NCBI GenBank assembly: GCA_033977485.1 | Contig: CM066988.1 | Coordinates: forward strand, 53,815,649-53,879,648 | From: Hydrangea macrophylla | Taxonomy: Eukaryota > Streptophyta > Magnoliopsida > Cornales > Hydrangeaceae | Direction of reading: 5' to 3' | DNA: 64,000 nt | Shown here: piece by piece, positions 34,809-47,832 of the stretch | How positions within the stretch are numbered: position 1 is the stretch's first letter | How the letters are laid out: each line of letters opens with the position of its first letter | Position numbers and translations under genes: made by a program | The notes under the pieces: generated by a model | The model's database searches: none | Told to the model about the DNA's origin: nothing | The model's input: the letters and a program-made list of their open reading frames with translations, nothing else

Positions 34809-36870
34809 CTATCCTTTGATTCCGAATTTGGCATGAGATAGCGGGAGTACCGGGGCTTTGAGTTTAGGGAGCAGTTCATTTTGGATGATTGTGCTTGCTT
34901 GGCAAGCAATATATACGTGTTTCTTCACACTCTGCCGCCTCTTGACCGTGCATAAATCTTTAAGATATTTAGTATAGGCCGGTACTTGTTTGATAGCATC
35001 AAGGAGTGGAAGGTTTATTTTTACTTGTTTAAATAGTTCCAAGAACTCCTGATTATTTATCTCATTTTTAAGCTTCTTTAGCCTTGGAGGGTAAGGTGCG
35101 GGGAAAGGGCATTTAGGTAATTCGTCTATAACGGGCTCCTTTCTAGGCCTTTTCTCAACTTTTTCTACTTCTTTAGGAGCTTCATCATTTGATTTTAATG
35201 ATTCATTATTAGCAATCGGTTCCTCATCCAGAGTAGAAGGTTGCTTGCTAGTTACCACTTCCTCCTCTTCGTACTCTTCAGGCATAGAAAGAGGCATGTT
35301 GTGTCCTATAATCTTGCCGCTTCTCAGAATAGTCACGGCTTTTGCATGTTCTTGATTATTAGGATCATTGTTGTATCCCTTAGGGTTTGGAAGTGGTTGG
35401 GCAGGAAATGTTCCTCCCGATCCCTCTTGTCGTGTATCTATTCTCTCTAACGTCGCAGACATTTTACGCATCATTTGAATCAATTGCTGCGTCAAGTTTG
35501 TGTTAGAGAGTGGATCTTCTTCTTGCACCTTTTTGTGTGGTGGCACGTATACATTAGAATGTTGGTTACTAAAGGGTTGAGCTTGGTTGTAGTTTAGGTC
35601 TATTTTGATTGAACGGTTGGGACTGCCTATTGTATTGCCCTTGATATTGGTTATTGTTGTTGTAGAGCTGTTGCTAATATTGGTTTTGGGTTCCGGCGTC
35701 GTTTTTCCAATAAAAATTGGGGTGATTCCATCGGTTATTATTTTAAAAATTATTGTTGTTATTGCAGGAATTCCCTGCCCCTCTATATCCTTGCATGGTG
35801 TTCATTTCCATGGGGGCCTGTTCTTGAAAATATGGCACGTTGGGATAGTATTGAGTTCTGTGTCCCAACATATTGCATGTGTGACATGGTTCTTCAGGCA
35901 AAATCTGCTTAGAACTTTCTCCTTTCATTCCTAACTCCTCTACCTTTCTTTCTAGTTCTTCGTATTTTATCATTAGATGATCTTCACTTTGTAGCTGATA
36001 AATGCTTTTCTCCTCTACAACTGCTAGCTGTGCACGTGAAATCTCTTCATAATTTGACCATTCATGAGCATGTTCGGCTAACCTATCGAAGTGGGCTTCA
36101 GCCTCTTTGGTGTTTTTGCTAAGAAATGGACCTGCGCTCATGGTTTCAACCAGTTTTTTCGTTTCACCATTTAGTCCTTCGTAAAAGTAGCTAATGGTTC
36201 GCCACTTCTCATACCCGTGATGTAGGTATGAGAGAAGCAAATCTTTGAAATGCTCCTAAGTTTGAGTGAAGGTTTCATTGCTCTTTTGTTTGTAGGAGTT
36301 TATTTGTCGTTTAAGTTCAGTGATCATGTGAGGTGGGAAGAATTTCTTTAAAAATGCAGTGTTCATCGCATGCCAGGTGAAGATTGAATTTGGCTTAAGG
36401 GTGAGCTGCCACGCTTTTGCTTTATCCTTCAGAGTGAAGGGAAATAACATTAAGCGTGTTACATCCACAGGACAGTTATGAGAGAATGTTTTACAAACTT
36501 CCTTGAAATCCTTGACATGTAGATATGTCTTCTCGCTCTCCATTCCGTGAAATGTTGGAAGGAGTTGGATCATTCTATTTCGAAATTAAAATTTGCTCGC
36601 ATGGGGTGGAATAAGAATACAAGAAGGCGTAGGTGCGTGTTCAGGTTGCATGAGATCGCGCAAGGGACGCAGCGAATCGTCAATAGGCACAACCCTATTC
36701 TCACCATTTTTGCTTTGATCGTCAGCCATAGATTCTGTAGGTGTGGCGACGGGGTTGATAGAACTAGAGGAATTAGATGAATAGAGTGGATTTTTGAATG
36801 TTCCTTCGATAAAATTATCGGACATGAAAGGGAAAAGACCAAAAAGATTTTTTGAACCTAAAGAAAACAA
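34809..36870 (-). pseudogene. gag, Athila-like (copy 2)
   Basis: As 20950-23011, with the same three internal stops and the same degenerate zinc knuckle. Substitutions seen: SNTNLTQQ for SNANLTQQ, DTRQEGS for DTLQEGS, LLSYLHH for LLSCLHH and SAGPFLS for SAGLFLS. Confidence 0.88.
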
Positions 36871-36931
36871 AAAAGAAAAATAGAAATAGATGAAGAAAGA
36901 GCGAGGTAATCTAAATACTAGCTGGTCGCCT

Positions 36932-36949
36932 TCCCCGGCAACGGCGCCA
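36932..36949 (-). promoter_or_regulatory. primer binding site, tRNA-Asp type (copy 2)
   Basis: Identical 18-mer to 23073-23090, six bases from the LTR edge at 36956. Confidence 0.88.
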
Positions 36950-36955
36950 AAAACT

Positions 36956-39900
36956 TGACACAGAAATAATTTATGTGCGCTTGTGTGCTAAACCCAAGTG
37001 TAGGTAGATGTGCAAGTAGCACTGGATAAGACTAGGTCGAACCCACAGAGAAGGTGATGAACTAGTTACTTAGATTATACTCAAAAGGAAAATAAAAATT
37101 CATAACTTAAGATAAGGTGCAGAACACGAAGTTCCATAATTAACAACTACGAAATTAAAGCAACTAAATTAAACTACTAATTAACTAATTAACTAAGGTG
37201 ATTATTAAAAAGATTTTACTTTTATAGAAAGGGAACGTTGGGATCATACGAATCCACAATGACCTTGCCATTTACTATGCAGTTATGTTAAAGCTCAATG
37301 GAGTACATCTCTCTACAGTATTCTGTATTTTCTAGAGGTAAAGATTCAATAATCCTTTCATGACCGAGACTATATCATCACAATTGATTTAAAAATACAT
37401 GAAGGCGGTTTAAAACAATAGTCAAGACTCACACTTTGAATGGTGTTAGCATTCAAAGTGGTTTGCAAAAGTTATTAAAGAAAAATGCCTTAAGGCTTAA
37501 AGTTAAGAAACTGTTTTGACAAACTGAGCATATGGGGACAACTTGATAACAAATCTCGAAAACAGAAAGTCTAGGAATACTGCAAAGGATCTTCTCAAGA
37601 ATCTAAAGGTTCGATCGATCGACGTGCTCTCGATCGATCGATCGAACATCATCATCCCTCAATCGATCGAAATATCTTCGATCGCTTAACTGTATCTCTG
37701 GTTCGATCGATCGAACTAACTTCGATCGATCGAACCCAAGTTTTATACTACTGCATGGCAGAGGTTGGAGATCACTGTTTCATCGTGATCTTCCAACTCT
37801 AGGACTACTCAAACATAGTCTGGAGTGTCACAAATTGGTGTTTAATGTAAAAGCTCATTAAGGATGTGTTTGGTTGTGATTTTAACATAAAAATTATGGA
37901 AACTATGGATTAAAGCTAGACTAACAAGCAACACTATGTGTATTACTACCTATATTACTAGAAATCACAAGCAGAATGTAAACAACTGTAGACACCCCAA
38001 TTTTGACCAGACGTCAAATTTAGGAGAGTGTCACCTCCGTATCCGATGATGACAAGGACCGGAAGATTCGAAGTGTTCCTAGCTCTTCAGAAAGTTTTCT
38101 AAACGCGATAAAATTTCACAGAAAAAAGAAAATACCAGGCATTTAGGAGAATTCAGGTATAAAACATAATTTTCGGAAAAGATCTTCAAAAATAAATTAC
38201 TTTGAGAAAAAGGAAGACCTAAAAAGGGAAGTTTACCAAAAAACGACACATGGCAGTCTATCGCGGCACTCAGTGAATGCCGCACGGCAGTCAGTGAATG
38301 CCGGCACGGCGTTCACCAAGTGCCGCCGACATTTTCTGACTGCCATTTGCTTTTAAAGTCCGTATTTTGTGGTACAATACGTATATGTAGGCGGATAAAA
38401 ACAAAAAACTGATAAAGTAAGGCTGACTAAAACGCGGCAGTTAATCATTTTCTGCGGCTCTCAGCGAATGCCACAAGGCAGTCACGGAGTGCCGCCGCGG
38501 TATTCACGGAGTGCCGCGTCGGCATCCACGGACTGCCGCGAATGATTTTTTACTGCCGCCCTGGACAACAGTCTATCTAATTTCAGGAAGTACATATTGT
38601 ACCACCAAATGAGACATTGACACCTGGTTTTTACTCCGAGTGCACTGAAAATACTTGGTAATTTTGCCTAGAAAAGAGAGAGGATCTTCCTTAGGAAGAG
38701 GGGAGGAGAGAAGGGTAAACATACAAGAAATCACTATCATTTTCAACAACACATATTTGAAAGAGTTTGAGAGCTTGAAGAAGAACTTGGAAGATCTTCA
38801 AAAAAACATAGGAATTTGAGGATAGTCTTGGAGGTGACACTCTAATCTTAGTTGTGCTTTATTTCTTTTGAACTTCTAATCTTCAAGTCATTTAGTTTTT
38901 TTTTTCTTGATTAAGTTTTAGAGTTTGTCAAGTAAACTTGGAAGTCTTTGCTTCTAATTCTTTGATTCTTCTTCTATTCCTTTTGTTTATACTTTTCTCT
39001 TGAGAATCTTGGAGATCCTCAATATCTCTCTTGAAAACTCTTAGGTTTGATCTTTTGAATCTCATGTAAGCTTATGCTTCACATAGGAGTCAAGGTTGGA
39101 TCATCATTTTAGTTAGAATAAGTAGATGAATCCAAACCCTTATCATGGTTTGGGTCCTCTAAGCTTGATGTTTCATGGAATCCTTTCTATATTCCTTTGA
39201 GACTCATGAGTGTTAGCCATATATTTATCTCCAATGACCATCAAATGGTAGGAGAATGTAGTTTTGAGTCTAAGCCCATCTCCATGGTTTAGATTCCTTA
39301 CCTTGTAGATTTCATGAAGCCTATCCATACTTCACTTGAAATCTATAAAAAATAAAGGTCTTTAGCCTCCAATGACCATCAAATGGTAGAAGAAGTGGCT
39401 TGGTTTAAATCCAACTTCATGGTTTAATAGTTGGAGTTACCAAATAAAAGTTGAAGTTGACAAATGAAAACAATGAGTTCACAAACTGTTTTTGATCAAA
39501 GATTTTTAGTTCGAAATCTAACCGTTGAAATCAAGTGAAACCAACGGGAAAGTGTCAATAATCAATATTCTACCACTGTAATTTTTGTTTTAAGGTGATT
39601 TCATGTTTAGAATGGTTTGGTCACGAGTTTTGTGAGGTAGCAATAATCTGTCCAGAATTCCAGCACAGCAATACTCTTTTGAAATAAATAAATCGGAGTT
39701 CTAATAAAGTGTTTGTGGTCTAAAATAATTTTTTCTAAGTAGATTAATGTATTAGGAAGTCACCCTAAAAAGAACAATGCATTTCGGATTTTTTTGCTAT
39801 TTGTAGAAAATCGTGCAAGAACGCTGGACAGAAGGTTGTACAATGCTGAGTGATGTCTGGTCTCTTCCCAATTCCCGGAGATCTAACCGTTGAAACTTTG

Positions 39901-41589
39901 ATTTTCTTTTTAGGTTGTAAACTAGACTCACAGAGGCATATCATATCCGAAAATCATTAAGATCGAACCACAGGAACCATGCCTTGCTATTTTCCGAAGA
40001 TATGACCTGCTCCCAGCAATTTCTAGAATTCTGCAATGGTTTTCATCAATCTTGTGAATAATGGCTTAAATGATATTTTCATAAATTAAGGCTCAAACCA
40101 TGTTTTAATAATGATTAGTTAAGCTTGAATTCAAAGTTTAAATAATCCAAGTCATTGAGCATTTCATAATTTATTCTTATTCATGTACATATTCATCCAT
40201 GTGGTTTAATGCTTGTAATTAGGACTTGTATGATTTAGATTTAATTGCACTTAATAGATTTAAGCTAGAAGTCTAAGATTGTTATTTAAGATCCAACTTT
40301 ATACTTTGTATGTCATGCGGACTAACCCTTTATTTTGTAGCGCTATTAAGGTATGACTTCCTGTATCCCTCTTTAGTTTCTTTCAATTTATTGATTTTAT
40401 CGATTTTTTTTTTCAACCTCGTGCGCGATACATTAGAATTAAGATTTTGCCTTACATGTATATACGTGGATTAGAGACTCTTTTCCTAGGTTCTATTTAA
40501 TTGTATGAATTGCACGTTTAATATTCGCGGCCGGATCCCGGGTAAGTTCCCTTGTTCGCTATCTTGCATATCATGTTGTTTGCTAATTGAATTACTTGAT
40601 TTTGAATGATATTTTCCCCATTTGCAATCTTACACCATTTGGACATGCTTTTTGTAATGTATATTTACATATGTATTAACTGAGAGTATACTTAGATTAA
40701 TAATTGGATTAAAAGGATGTTAAGTAGAGGCCTATCGCAAGATAGGATGAAAAGGGGTGTTTTAGTCCATTGGGCTCCTTCCCATTTCATTCCATAATCC
40801 CCGGATCTATTCAAATCTTGGTTTCGCAAAAGATCAGTTTCCTTTTTGAAATGGTTTCTTAATTTTTCCTTTTAAAAATTAAGTGGCGACTCATTTGTTT
40901 CGAATTTTTAAGAATTTTAAGAGAAAGCTGTGGGTAAGAAAGTCAGCCTGCGATATCCACAACAACTAATAAAACAAAACCTGAATGCACTGCAAACTTG
41001 TATTAAACTATGAACTTTGAAGCAACGTAATATCTAATGTATGAAAACCTACAAACCATCAAACCCTCTCTCTTTCTCTATATATGTATATATATAAAAA
41101 CTATGAAACTAATGTTGGGCGTCCCTAAGGACGTACTCATAACTAGTATATACTAAAATCCTAGGGCTAGGGTTACAGAATACATTTCTGTTGCGTGCGC
41201 GTAAAATCTGATAAAAGGCATGTTCGATCAATCGAACTTCACTCGATCGCTTGAACCGTGAATTACTCGAGTGCTTGAACAGATTTTGATCGATCAAAAA
41301 CTTGATCACTTGAAGGTGCTTCGATCGCTCGAACTCCACTTTTCATCTTGAATTGCCTTGCTCATAATCTAGCTTTCCTTTTTATCCTTTTATTCATTCC
41401 TGCACATAGCAACCAACAATCTGCACAAATAATAGCTAAGACAACACAACTTATCATAGATTCATCACATTGTATAAAAGTTGGCATTATAACACAAATT
41501 GCAAATAAAACAGGGAGTTGTACACTAATTAAATCAGTGTTTTTCCTTCTTTTAGCGCGATTGTATTTTACAAATACCCCCGCTTGTTA
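36956..41589 (-). mobile_element. Athila-like 5' LTR with nested solo LTR (copy 2)
   Basis: Duplicate of 23097-27731. Its outer end has decayed from CTTGTCA to CTTGTTA, followed by AATAGG as in copy 1. Because unit 2 begins inside integrase, this copy has no 3' half and no 3' LTR of its own. Confidence 0.88.
37987..40961 (+). mobile_element. solo LTR, family B (copy 2)
   Basis: Duplicate of 24128-27103 with the same ACAAC target duplications (37982-37986 and 40962-40966) and a single-base deletion in TCAAATCTTGG. It is not an independent insertion, because it shares its flanks with copy 1. Confidence 0.88.
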
Positions 41590-42784
41590 AATAGGTTGGT
41601 CCAAAATTTAAGAAAATGAAGTTCCCCAAGGCTAAGCTATATGAGACATGAAAGATAACAAACTAATTATCCAAGGTTGAACTATAAAGGTCTAGAAAAA
41701 AGACTTGAAAATGTTCATGTACTTGAAACACGACCACTAGACTTGAAACTCTACCATGGTGAAAACGTGAAATGAACTTACATAAAGCACTAGAAAATAT
41801 ATTTAAGATTAGCATAAAATCAAATTACATGGCTGCAATTAAGCTGTTCTTGGACTTAAAATAATATCGCTGCAAAAAAAAAAGGCAGTGAATGTTTTTG
41901 GTTATTAAAAGGAAAACAAAAAGGGTACAACTATTGAAGCAATTAACTGATCAAGGATAAACTAAATAGAGACTATGGTAAACTAAAAGCAATTAAAATT
42001 CCTAAGGTGAATAGAATTCTCAATGAACTCCAGAAGGATGTCATACAAGCAAACAAAAAGTCCAAAATCAGCCACCAATGAATGTAGCTCATGAGTCATG
42101 ACATCAACTCTCTTGTTTTTTGGGGCTGATCGGGGACTATTTAGGCGCTGACCATTTTGAGAGGGTATAACCATTTTGACAATTAGCATGCTTCAATCCC
42201 CATTTACACACACTTAAATTTGTGGAGTCCTAAATTTATATTCAACCAAGCCTAAGACAGAGTGGAGAAAATTGCTGGATTTTGAAGATCTTGTGAAATA
42301 GAGATCCAATTGAAATGCATATACACACACACACGTATATATATATATACATAGAGAAAGAGAAAGAGAGGGAGAGGGAGAACTAGGGCTAAATAAATAA
42401 GTATATATATGCATACGTAGATACACATATATATACATATGTACCTGAGAAGAACAGGGAAGAGCAGATCCGATGGAGAAGCAACACCGACAGAGAAGTA
42501 GCAACGGCAGAGAAGTAGTAGTAGCGGATGCAATGTGAGAGGGATAGAAAGAAAGAGAGAGGGAGAGAGAGGCATGACCAGCGGAGAGAGATGGGCGATC
42601 ATCGGAGAGGGAGAAGAGGAGGAGGGGATGACGCATAGAGAGAGAGAGGGGGGAAGGGAGGGAGAGAATGTGTAGATAAAATATGGATTGTGCAGAGAAG
42701 AAAAGAAAGGGAGAGCCATTTGCTTGTTGTTGAGCAGCAATCCATCTTCATAGCCAAAATCTCTGGATTTTGTATTCTCTCACT

Positions 42785-42832
<48 letters not shown>

Positions 42833-42932
42833 TCTCTCTCTCTGTGTGTGGTGGATGACTGGATAAGAATGAGGAGAAAAGTATCGATGAAGTTTAGGGT
42901 TTGAAAGTTGTAAATGAAGATAAATCCAAAGT
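41590..42932 (-). other. gene-like 5' UTR exon and first intron, unidentified (copy 2)
   Basis: Duplicate of 27737-29062. The TA microsatellite is shorter (42335-42350) and the CT microsatellite longer (42784-42842). The CAG|GTACATATG donor on the minus strand is intact. Confidence 0.3.
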
Positions 42933-45022
42933 TTCTTAGGTTTAGCAGGATACTACTGCCGTTTCATTGAGAATTTCTCGAAGATTTTATTACCTATGAC
43001 AAAGTTGATGAGACTGGGTGTTACATTTGAATGAAATCAAGAGTGTGAAAAGAGTTTTCAAGAATTAAAGTTACGATTAACGAGAGCACCTATCCTAACA
43101 ATACCATTTGAAATCGAAAGGTTTGTGATTTATAGTGATGCTTCGCATCAAGGTTTGGAGTGTGTACTTATGCAAGGTGGCAAGGTAATTGCCTACGCGT
43201 CTAGATAATTGAAGACACATGAAGTAAATTATCCAACTCACGACCTTGAATTGGCCGCGGTGATCCATGCCTTAAAAATTTGGAGACACTACTTGTACGG
43301 GGAGAAGTGTGAGATCTTCACGGACCATAAGAGTTTGAAGTACCTATTCACGCAAAAAGATTTGAACATGAGATAGAGGAGATGGCTAGAGTTGATGAAG
43401 GATTATGATCTTTCGTTAGAGTATCATCCGAGGAAGGCTAATGTAGTAGCTGATGCATTAAGCCGGAAGACGACAGAGAACTTAGTCGATGAGCTAACCA
43501 AGGAAAATGAATTGATTGGAGAAATGGAACATTTGGAACTAGACGTGATTCCAGAGACGAGTGGTGGCTTATTGATAGAAATCATTGCTCACCCAAACAT
43601 CATTGATGAGATCAAGGCAGAACAGTTCAATGACTATTACTTGCACAAAATGAGAGATGAAATACCTTTGGGGAAACGACTCGGCTTTATTCCAGAATAA
43701 GGAGTATCGATGCTTGGAAATCGCTTGTGTGTATTGAATGTGAAAGACTTAAAGGAGCGAATCCTACAAGAAGCACATAGTACTAAGTATTCAGTTCATC
43801 CGGAAAGTAACAAGATGTACCAGAACTTGCGAGAAAACTTTTGGTAGAAAGGTATGAAGCGTGAAGTTGCTAAGTACGTTTTTGAGTGTTCGACATGTCA
43901 ACAAGTCAAAGTAGAGAGACAAGTACCTGCAGAACTATTACAACCGTTACCAGTGTCAGAGTGGAAATGGGATGAGATCACAATGGATTTTGTATCCGGA
44001 TTTCCACAATCGCCTAAAAAGAATGATAAGATTTGGGTGATAGTTGATAGATTGACAATGTCAGCTCAATTCTTACCCATCAAGATGACTAAACCGTCTA
44101 AGTTAGCATAATTGTAGATAAAAGAAATTATGAGACAGCACGGAGTTCTAACTGTGATTGTGTCAGATCGTGATAGTAGTTTTACATCGAGATTCTGGGG
44201 AAGTTTACAAAAGGCTATGGGTACCAAGCTGAGTTTCAGTACTACATTTCATCCTTAGACCGATGGACAGTCAGAACAAATGATTTAGATGTTAGAGGAT
44301 ATACTTAGACTATGTGTTCTAGACTTTGAAAGTGATTGGGAGAAACACTTACCGTTAATCGAGTTTGCTTACAATAATGGTTTTTAATCGAGTATTGGAA
44401 TGGCACCGTATGAGGCCTTGTATGGGCATAAGTGTTGATCATCGATTTGTTTGACCGAAGTTGGGAAAAAAAGGTTGATAGGACCATAGATAGTACAGTT
44501 GACTACGAAAAAGGTGAAACTAATCAAGGAGCGATTTTATGTGGCTCAAAGTCGTTATAAGAGTTATGCCGACTCTAAGCGACGACCAATGACATTCGAA
44601 GTTGGAGATTTTTTATAATTGAGAGTATTACCTTCGAAAGGCATTGTACGATTTGGGAAACAAGGAAAACTAAATCTCAGGTTTGTAGGCCCATTTAAGA
44701 TTCTAGAGAGGGTAGGACCAGTGGCTTACGGACTAGCCTTATCGTCCGAGATGGAGCATGCACATAATGTGTTACATGTGTCTATGTTGAGACAGTGTAT
44801 GACGGATGCAAGTAAGATCATCAAAGCAGAACCATTACTGATATATGAAGACTTGACCTACATAGAGCATCTAGTAGAATCTTGGATCAGAAAGAGTAAG
44901 TGTTGAGAACGAAAACGATTCCAATGGTGAAGGTAATATGGCAAAGTCACACGGTTGAGGAAGCTACATGGGAGAATGAAGAAGAGATGAGGAATGAATA
45001 CCCCTATCTTTTTGACGTATGA
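42933..45022 (+). pseudogene. chromovirus (Tekay/Del-like) pol fragment (copy 2)
   Basis: As 29063-31151, with the same premature stops. The frame is continuous from 42933 through the 44619-44906 segment because the base missing at 30427 is present here (GAGGATATAC). One further shift before the chromodomain-like tail is common to both copies. Confidence 0.9.
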
Positions 45023-45067
45023 GGTATAAGTTTGGGGACAAACTTCCTTTTGGATCGAGGGGAGAGT

Positions 45068-47123
45068 TGCCGCACCCGTCCCGAAAGTTCATTCATTTTA
45101 ATAAGCATATTTGAATTTTTGGAATTATTAACGTTGATTAATAATTCAGATGGGTTGACTATGGGTCAACGGAGAGTGTCAAGGACATGAGGATTTGAGA
45201 ATCCATGAGGCACTAATATGAAAATAAATAACATTTATGTGCATTAAATGGTATTTGACTTTATCTGGTATTTTGATGAATATTAATTATACCTATTTTG
45301 TATAATTTTTGGTAGTTTTGATCTCATTTTATATCGTTTTGAATACTGTGGCGGGAACGTGAGTGATACATTACATCAAAAGGTAGGATATCTAGAGATT
45401 TCATGAATTTAGTTTTCGAACGTAATTTTGGACCCAAATGGAACTTAGTCGAAAACTTTTATAATTTATAGTTTTCACTCGTAAAGTAATAAAATGGGCG
45501 CGTGCAAGGAGAATATTTAGATGTTTTGAGAACTCGTGGGGAGGTAAATGTAATTCCTGAGAGTTACACCTTTATAGAGTTGAGTTGAGACATTTTCATA
45601 AATATCTTCAAACTCAAAATATCTAGAGAGAGAGAGAGAGAAGGGGATTTTTGGCTTGAGCTTCACGACGCCAAACGACGATGATCGTCAATTTTTCTCT
45701 AGATTTCATATTTGGACTCCTCGAGGTAAGATATACGTTTTGATGTCTCTTAGGCCTCATTTGGCTAACTTTTTTGAAAATTTAATTTCTAGAATTTTGG
45801 AGAAAATCATGTAAAGCTTGTAGGAATCGCGTATAAACGGAGATCCGACGTTTAGTTGGCTCTCTAGTTAATCCTTCAAAGTTAGGAAGAAATCGCACGA
45901 GGTATGAGATTCTAACCTATCTTATATAGAAAAATACATGTTTTGGTTTTCGATGACGAAATTGTGATCTGGGTAAAATTCATGTGTTAATAATAGGCCC
46001 TTTAATTATGCACGCGCTTCAATGTAAAAAGTATGTTTAACTTTAACGCGAGTACGTTGAGTTGATTATGTGGGTCAAAGGGGGGGACTTATACAATTTC
46101 GTGTCGGAGTAAGCTTCTCGATGTTTGAGAATTTAGTAGCGACGACTACTGTGCATGGTTTAAGGCTTGGACTTGCCAGGGCACTTGGGATGCAATGATT
46201 GTAGACTTGGACTGGCCATCAGCATCGCGGCTTAAGACTTGGACTTGCCGCTACTGGATGAATGCGTAATTTTCTCCCTAGAGACTATTATGATGTGAAT
46301 TATGAGATTAAAGTATGTTTTTCCATATATGCGTATGTTAGAATTTGTACACTCAGCATATAACTGAGCAGTTGAGCTTTACTCCGTTGTAGGTGATAAG
46401 AAGAAAGGAAAGAAGAAGCGTGAGGAGTGAGGTCAAGGAATGCCGGGGAATCACCACTTGTTTATATTTTTGTGATTCCATTCCAAATGATGCAATACGG
46501 ATTTTATACATGTTTTTTAACTTGTCAAACTCAGGATGGTTTTGTAGTATTGCAATCGCTAGTAAAAATTCTTGTAATTATGTTTTGAATCGTTGAAGTA
46601 TAGCTATGAAATGTTGAAAAGTGGATTGGAAAATTATGGCTTTGAGATGCTGCAGAATGTGCAGAGTTGTGGGAGATCAGTCGACTGGGTCCCCGACATA
46701 GTCTACTGAACCCATGTTTTTAACGAAAAACCTTTCAGTTTTTAGAGCATCAGTCCACTGGATGATGACAAACATGACATTCTGCTAGATTAGATTCAGT
46801 TGACCAGACAAGTACCAGTTGATTGAGAAATTGAGTCCCCAGTCGACTGAGTACCCGACATAGTCAACTGGACGGGGCTGTTGAACTTTCATACTCTCTG
46901 TATTGATCTGACAATTGACTGTGTCCCCTCCACAATCGACTGGACCTCTGTTTTCAAAATGGATTCTTTTAGAAGTGTTTCAACCGAGTCAAACTTTTTA
47001 CTGCTCTTATTTTAATGAATTTTACTTACATTTTCTGCTGCTATTTATACTTTAAAGAATTGAATGAGCCTTGGTGGCGTGGCACGTGTCCTTTTTCTGT
47101 GTGTAACGGGATAGATCGTGATA
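45068..47123 (+). mobile_element. chromovirus 3' LTR, complete right part (copy 2)
   Basis: It starts TGCCGCACCCGTCCCG after the purine tract and matches LTR1 (192-1602) to GGAATGCCGG at 46446. It then continues through sequence shared in part with 63700 onward and a block of GTCGACTG-type repeats (46679-46950). The proposed end is at ATCGTGATA (47123), a decayed GTGACA. The end is inferred because no second complete LTR is available; conservation is clear to about 46615. Confidence 0.75.
46679..46950. repeat. AGTCGACTGnGTnCCCGACATAGTCnACTG repeats in the chromovirus LTR
   Basis: Two good copies start at 46679 and 46841, with weaker copies around 46750, 46797 and 46911. Each unit holds the palindrome AGTCGACT plus an inverted half-site AGTC.ACTG about 20 bases later. 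Confidence 0.65.
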
Positions 47124-47144
47124 AAAAAGTTAAACACTTATCGG

Positions 47145-47824
47145 TAGGGATGCAAAAATTTTCGTTCCGTCGAAACTCCGTCTCGTCTTGTTAGACAATA
47201 TGTCCCGCATTGAATAAATATAGAGTTGACTATGGCTAGATGTACATATATGTTGGATCTCTCCACCTAATAGGTTAAATTTTTGAGTTGGATCCAGAGT
47301 TTCCTCATGCCCTGCCCTGTCCCTAATTGAATGGGTTTGGACGTAACATAGGAGTACGAGCGGGTTTGGTAAGTAAAAATGAAAACTCTATGAGTTAGGG
47401 GTGGAGGAGGTAATTGAAAATACCCCCGATTAAAACCCGCCTCGCCCGCCCCGATTAAATTGTCAAATGTAATAATATACCCTTACACTTACTTTTTATT
47501 TGTTAAAATATCATGACTTATATATATATAACGTATACCACGACATATAAAAAGGAAAAAAAAAATCTACATAGATCAAAAATTAAAAATTTTGACTCAT
47601 CAAATAAGAGAATCCTACCATGGTTAGTTATCAATTAATCATTCGATCCATTAATTTATTAAAATATAAGTTTTTAAATTTTATTTAAGTTACCCCTTGG
47701 TAAAACCGACCAAATCTGACTCCACTGCTAATAGGGTTGGGACAGGTTTGATAACAACTTTTTAATAGGACTAGGACTTAGGAAGAAGCTACTATGTACC
47801 AAACCTGCTCCATTACCATCTCTA
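47145..47824. mobile_element. hAT-type MITE
   Basis: The ends TAGGGATGCAAAA and CCATTACCATCTCTA form imperfect terminal inverted repeats (TAGGGATG / TAGAGATG). They are flanked by 8-bp target duplications CTTATCGG (47137-47144) and CTTATCGT (47825-47832). The interior has CCCGCCTCGCCCGCCCCG-type words common in plant hAT-derived repeats. It has no coding capacity. Confidence 0.75.
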
Positions 47825-47832
47825 CTTATCGT

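Larger units (their letters stand above)
31881..45753 (+). repeat. tandem segmental duplication, unit 2
   Basis: Nearly identical to 18022-31880. Visible differences include CCACCATATC/CCACTATATC (19788/33647), GATTGGGC/GATTGGAC (20735/34594), AAATAGACC/AAATGGACC (22268/36127), the deleted T near 26958, the TA and CT microsatellites and the extra A near 44300. The outer end continues normally into the rest of the chromovirus LTR at 45754. Confidence 0.95.

Noticed and set aside
23097..41589. Interpretation of 23097-27731 and 36956-41589 as the two LTRs of one element
   Set aside because: The near-identity extends far beyond the LTR edges into gag-pol on one side and the gene-like leader on the other, so they are tandem copies of one 5' LTR. 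The true partner is 7243-8831.
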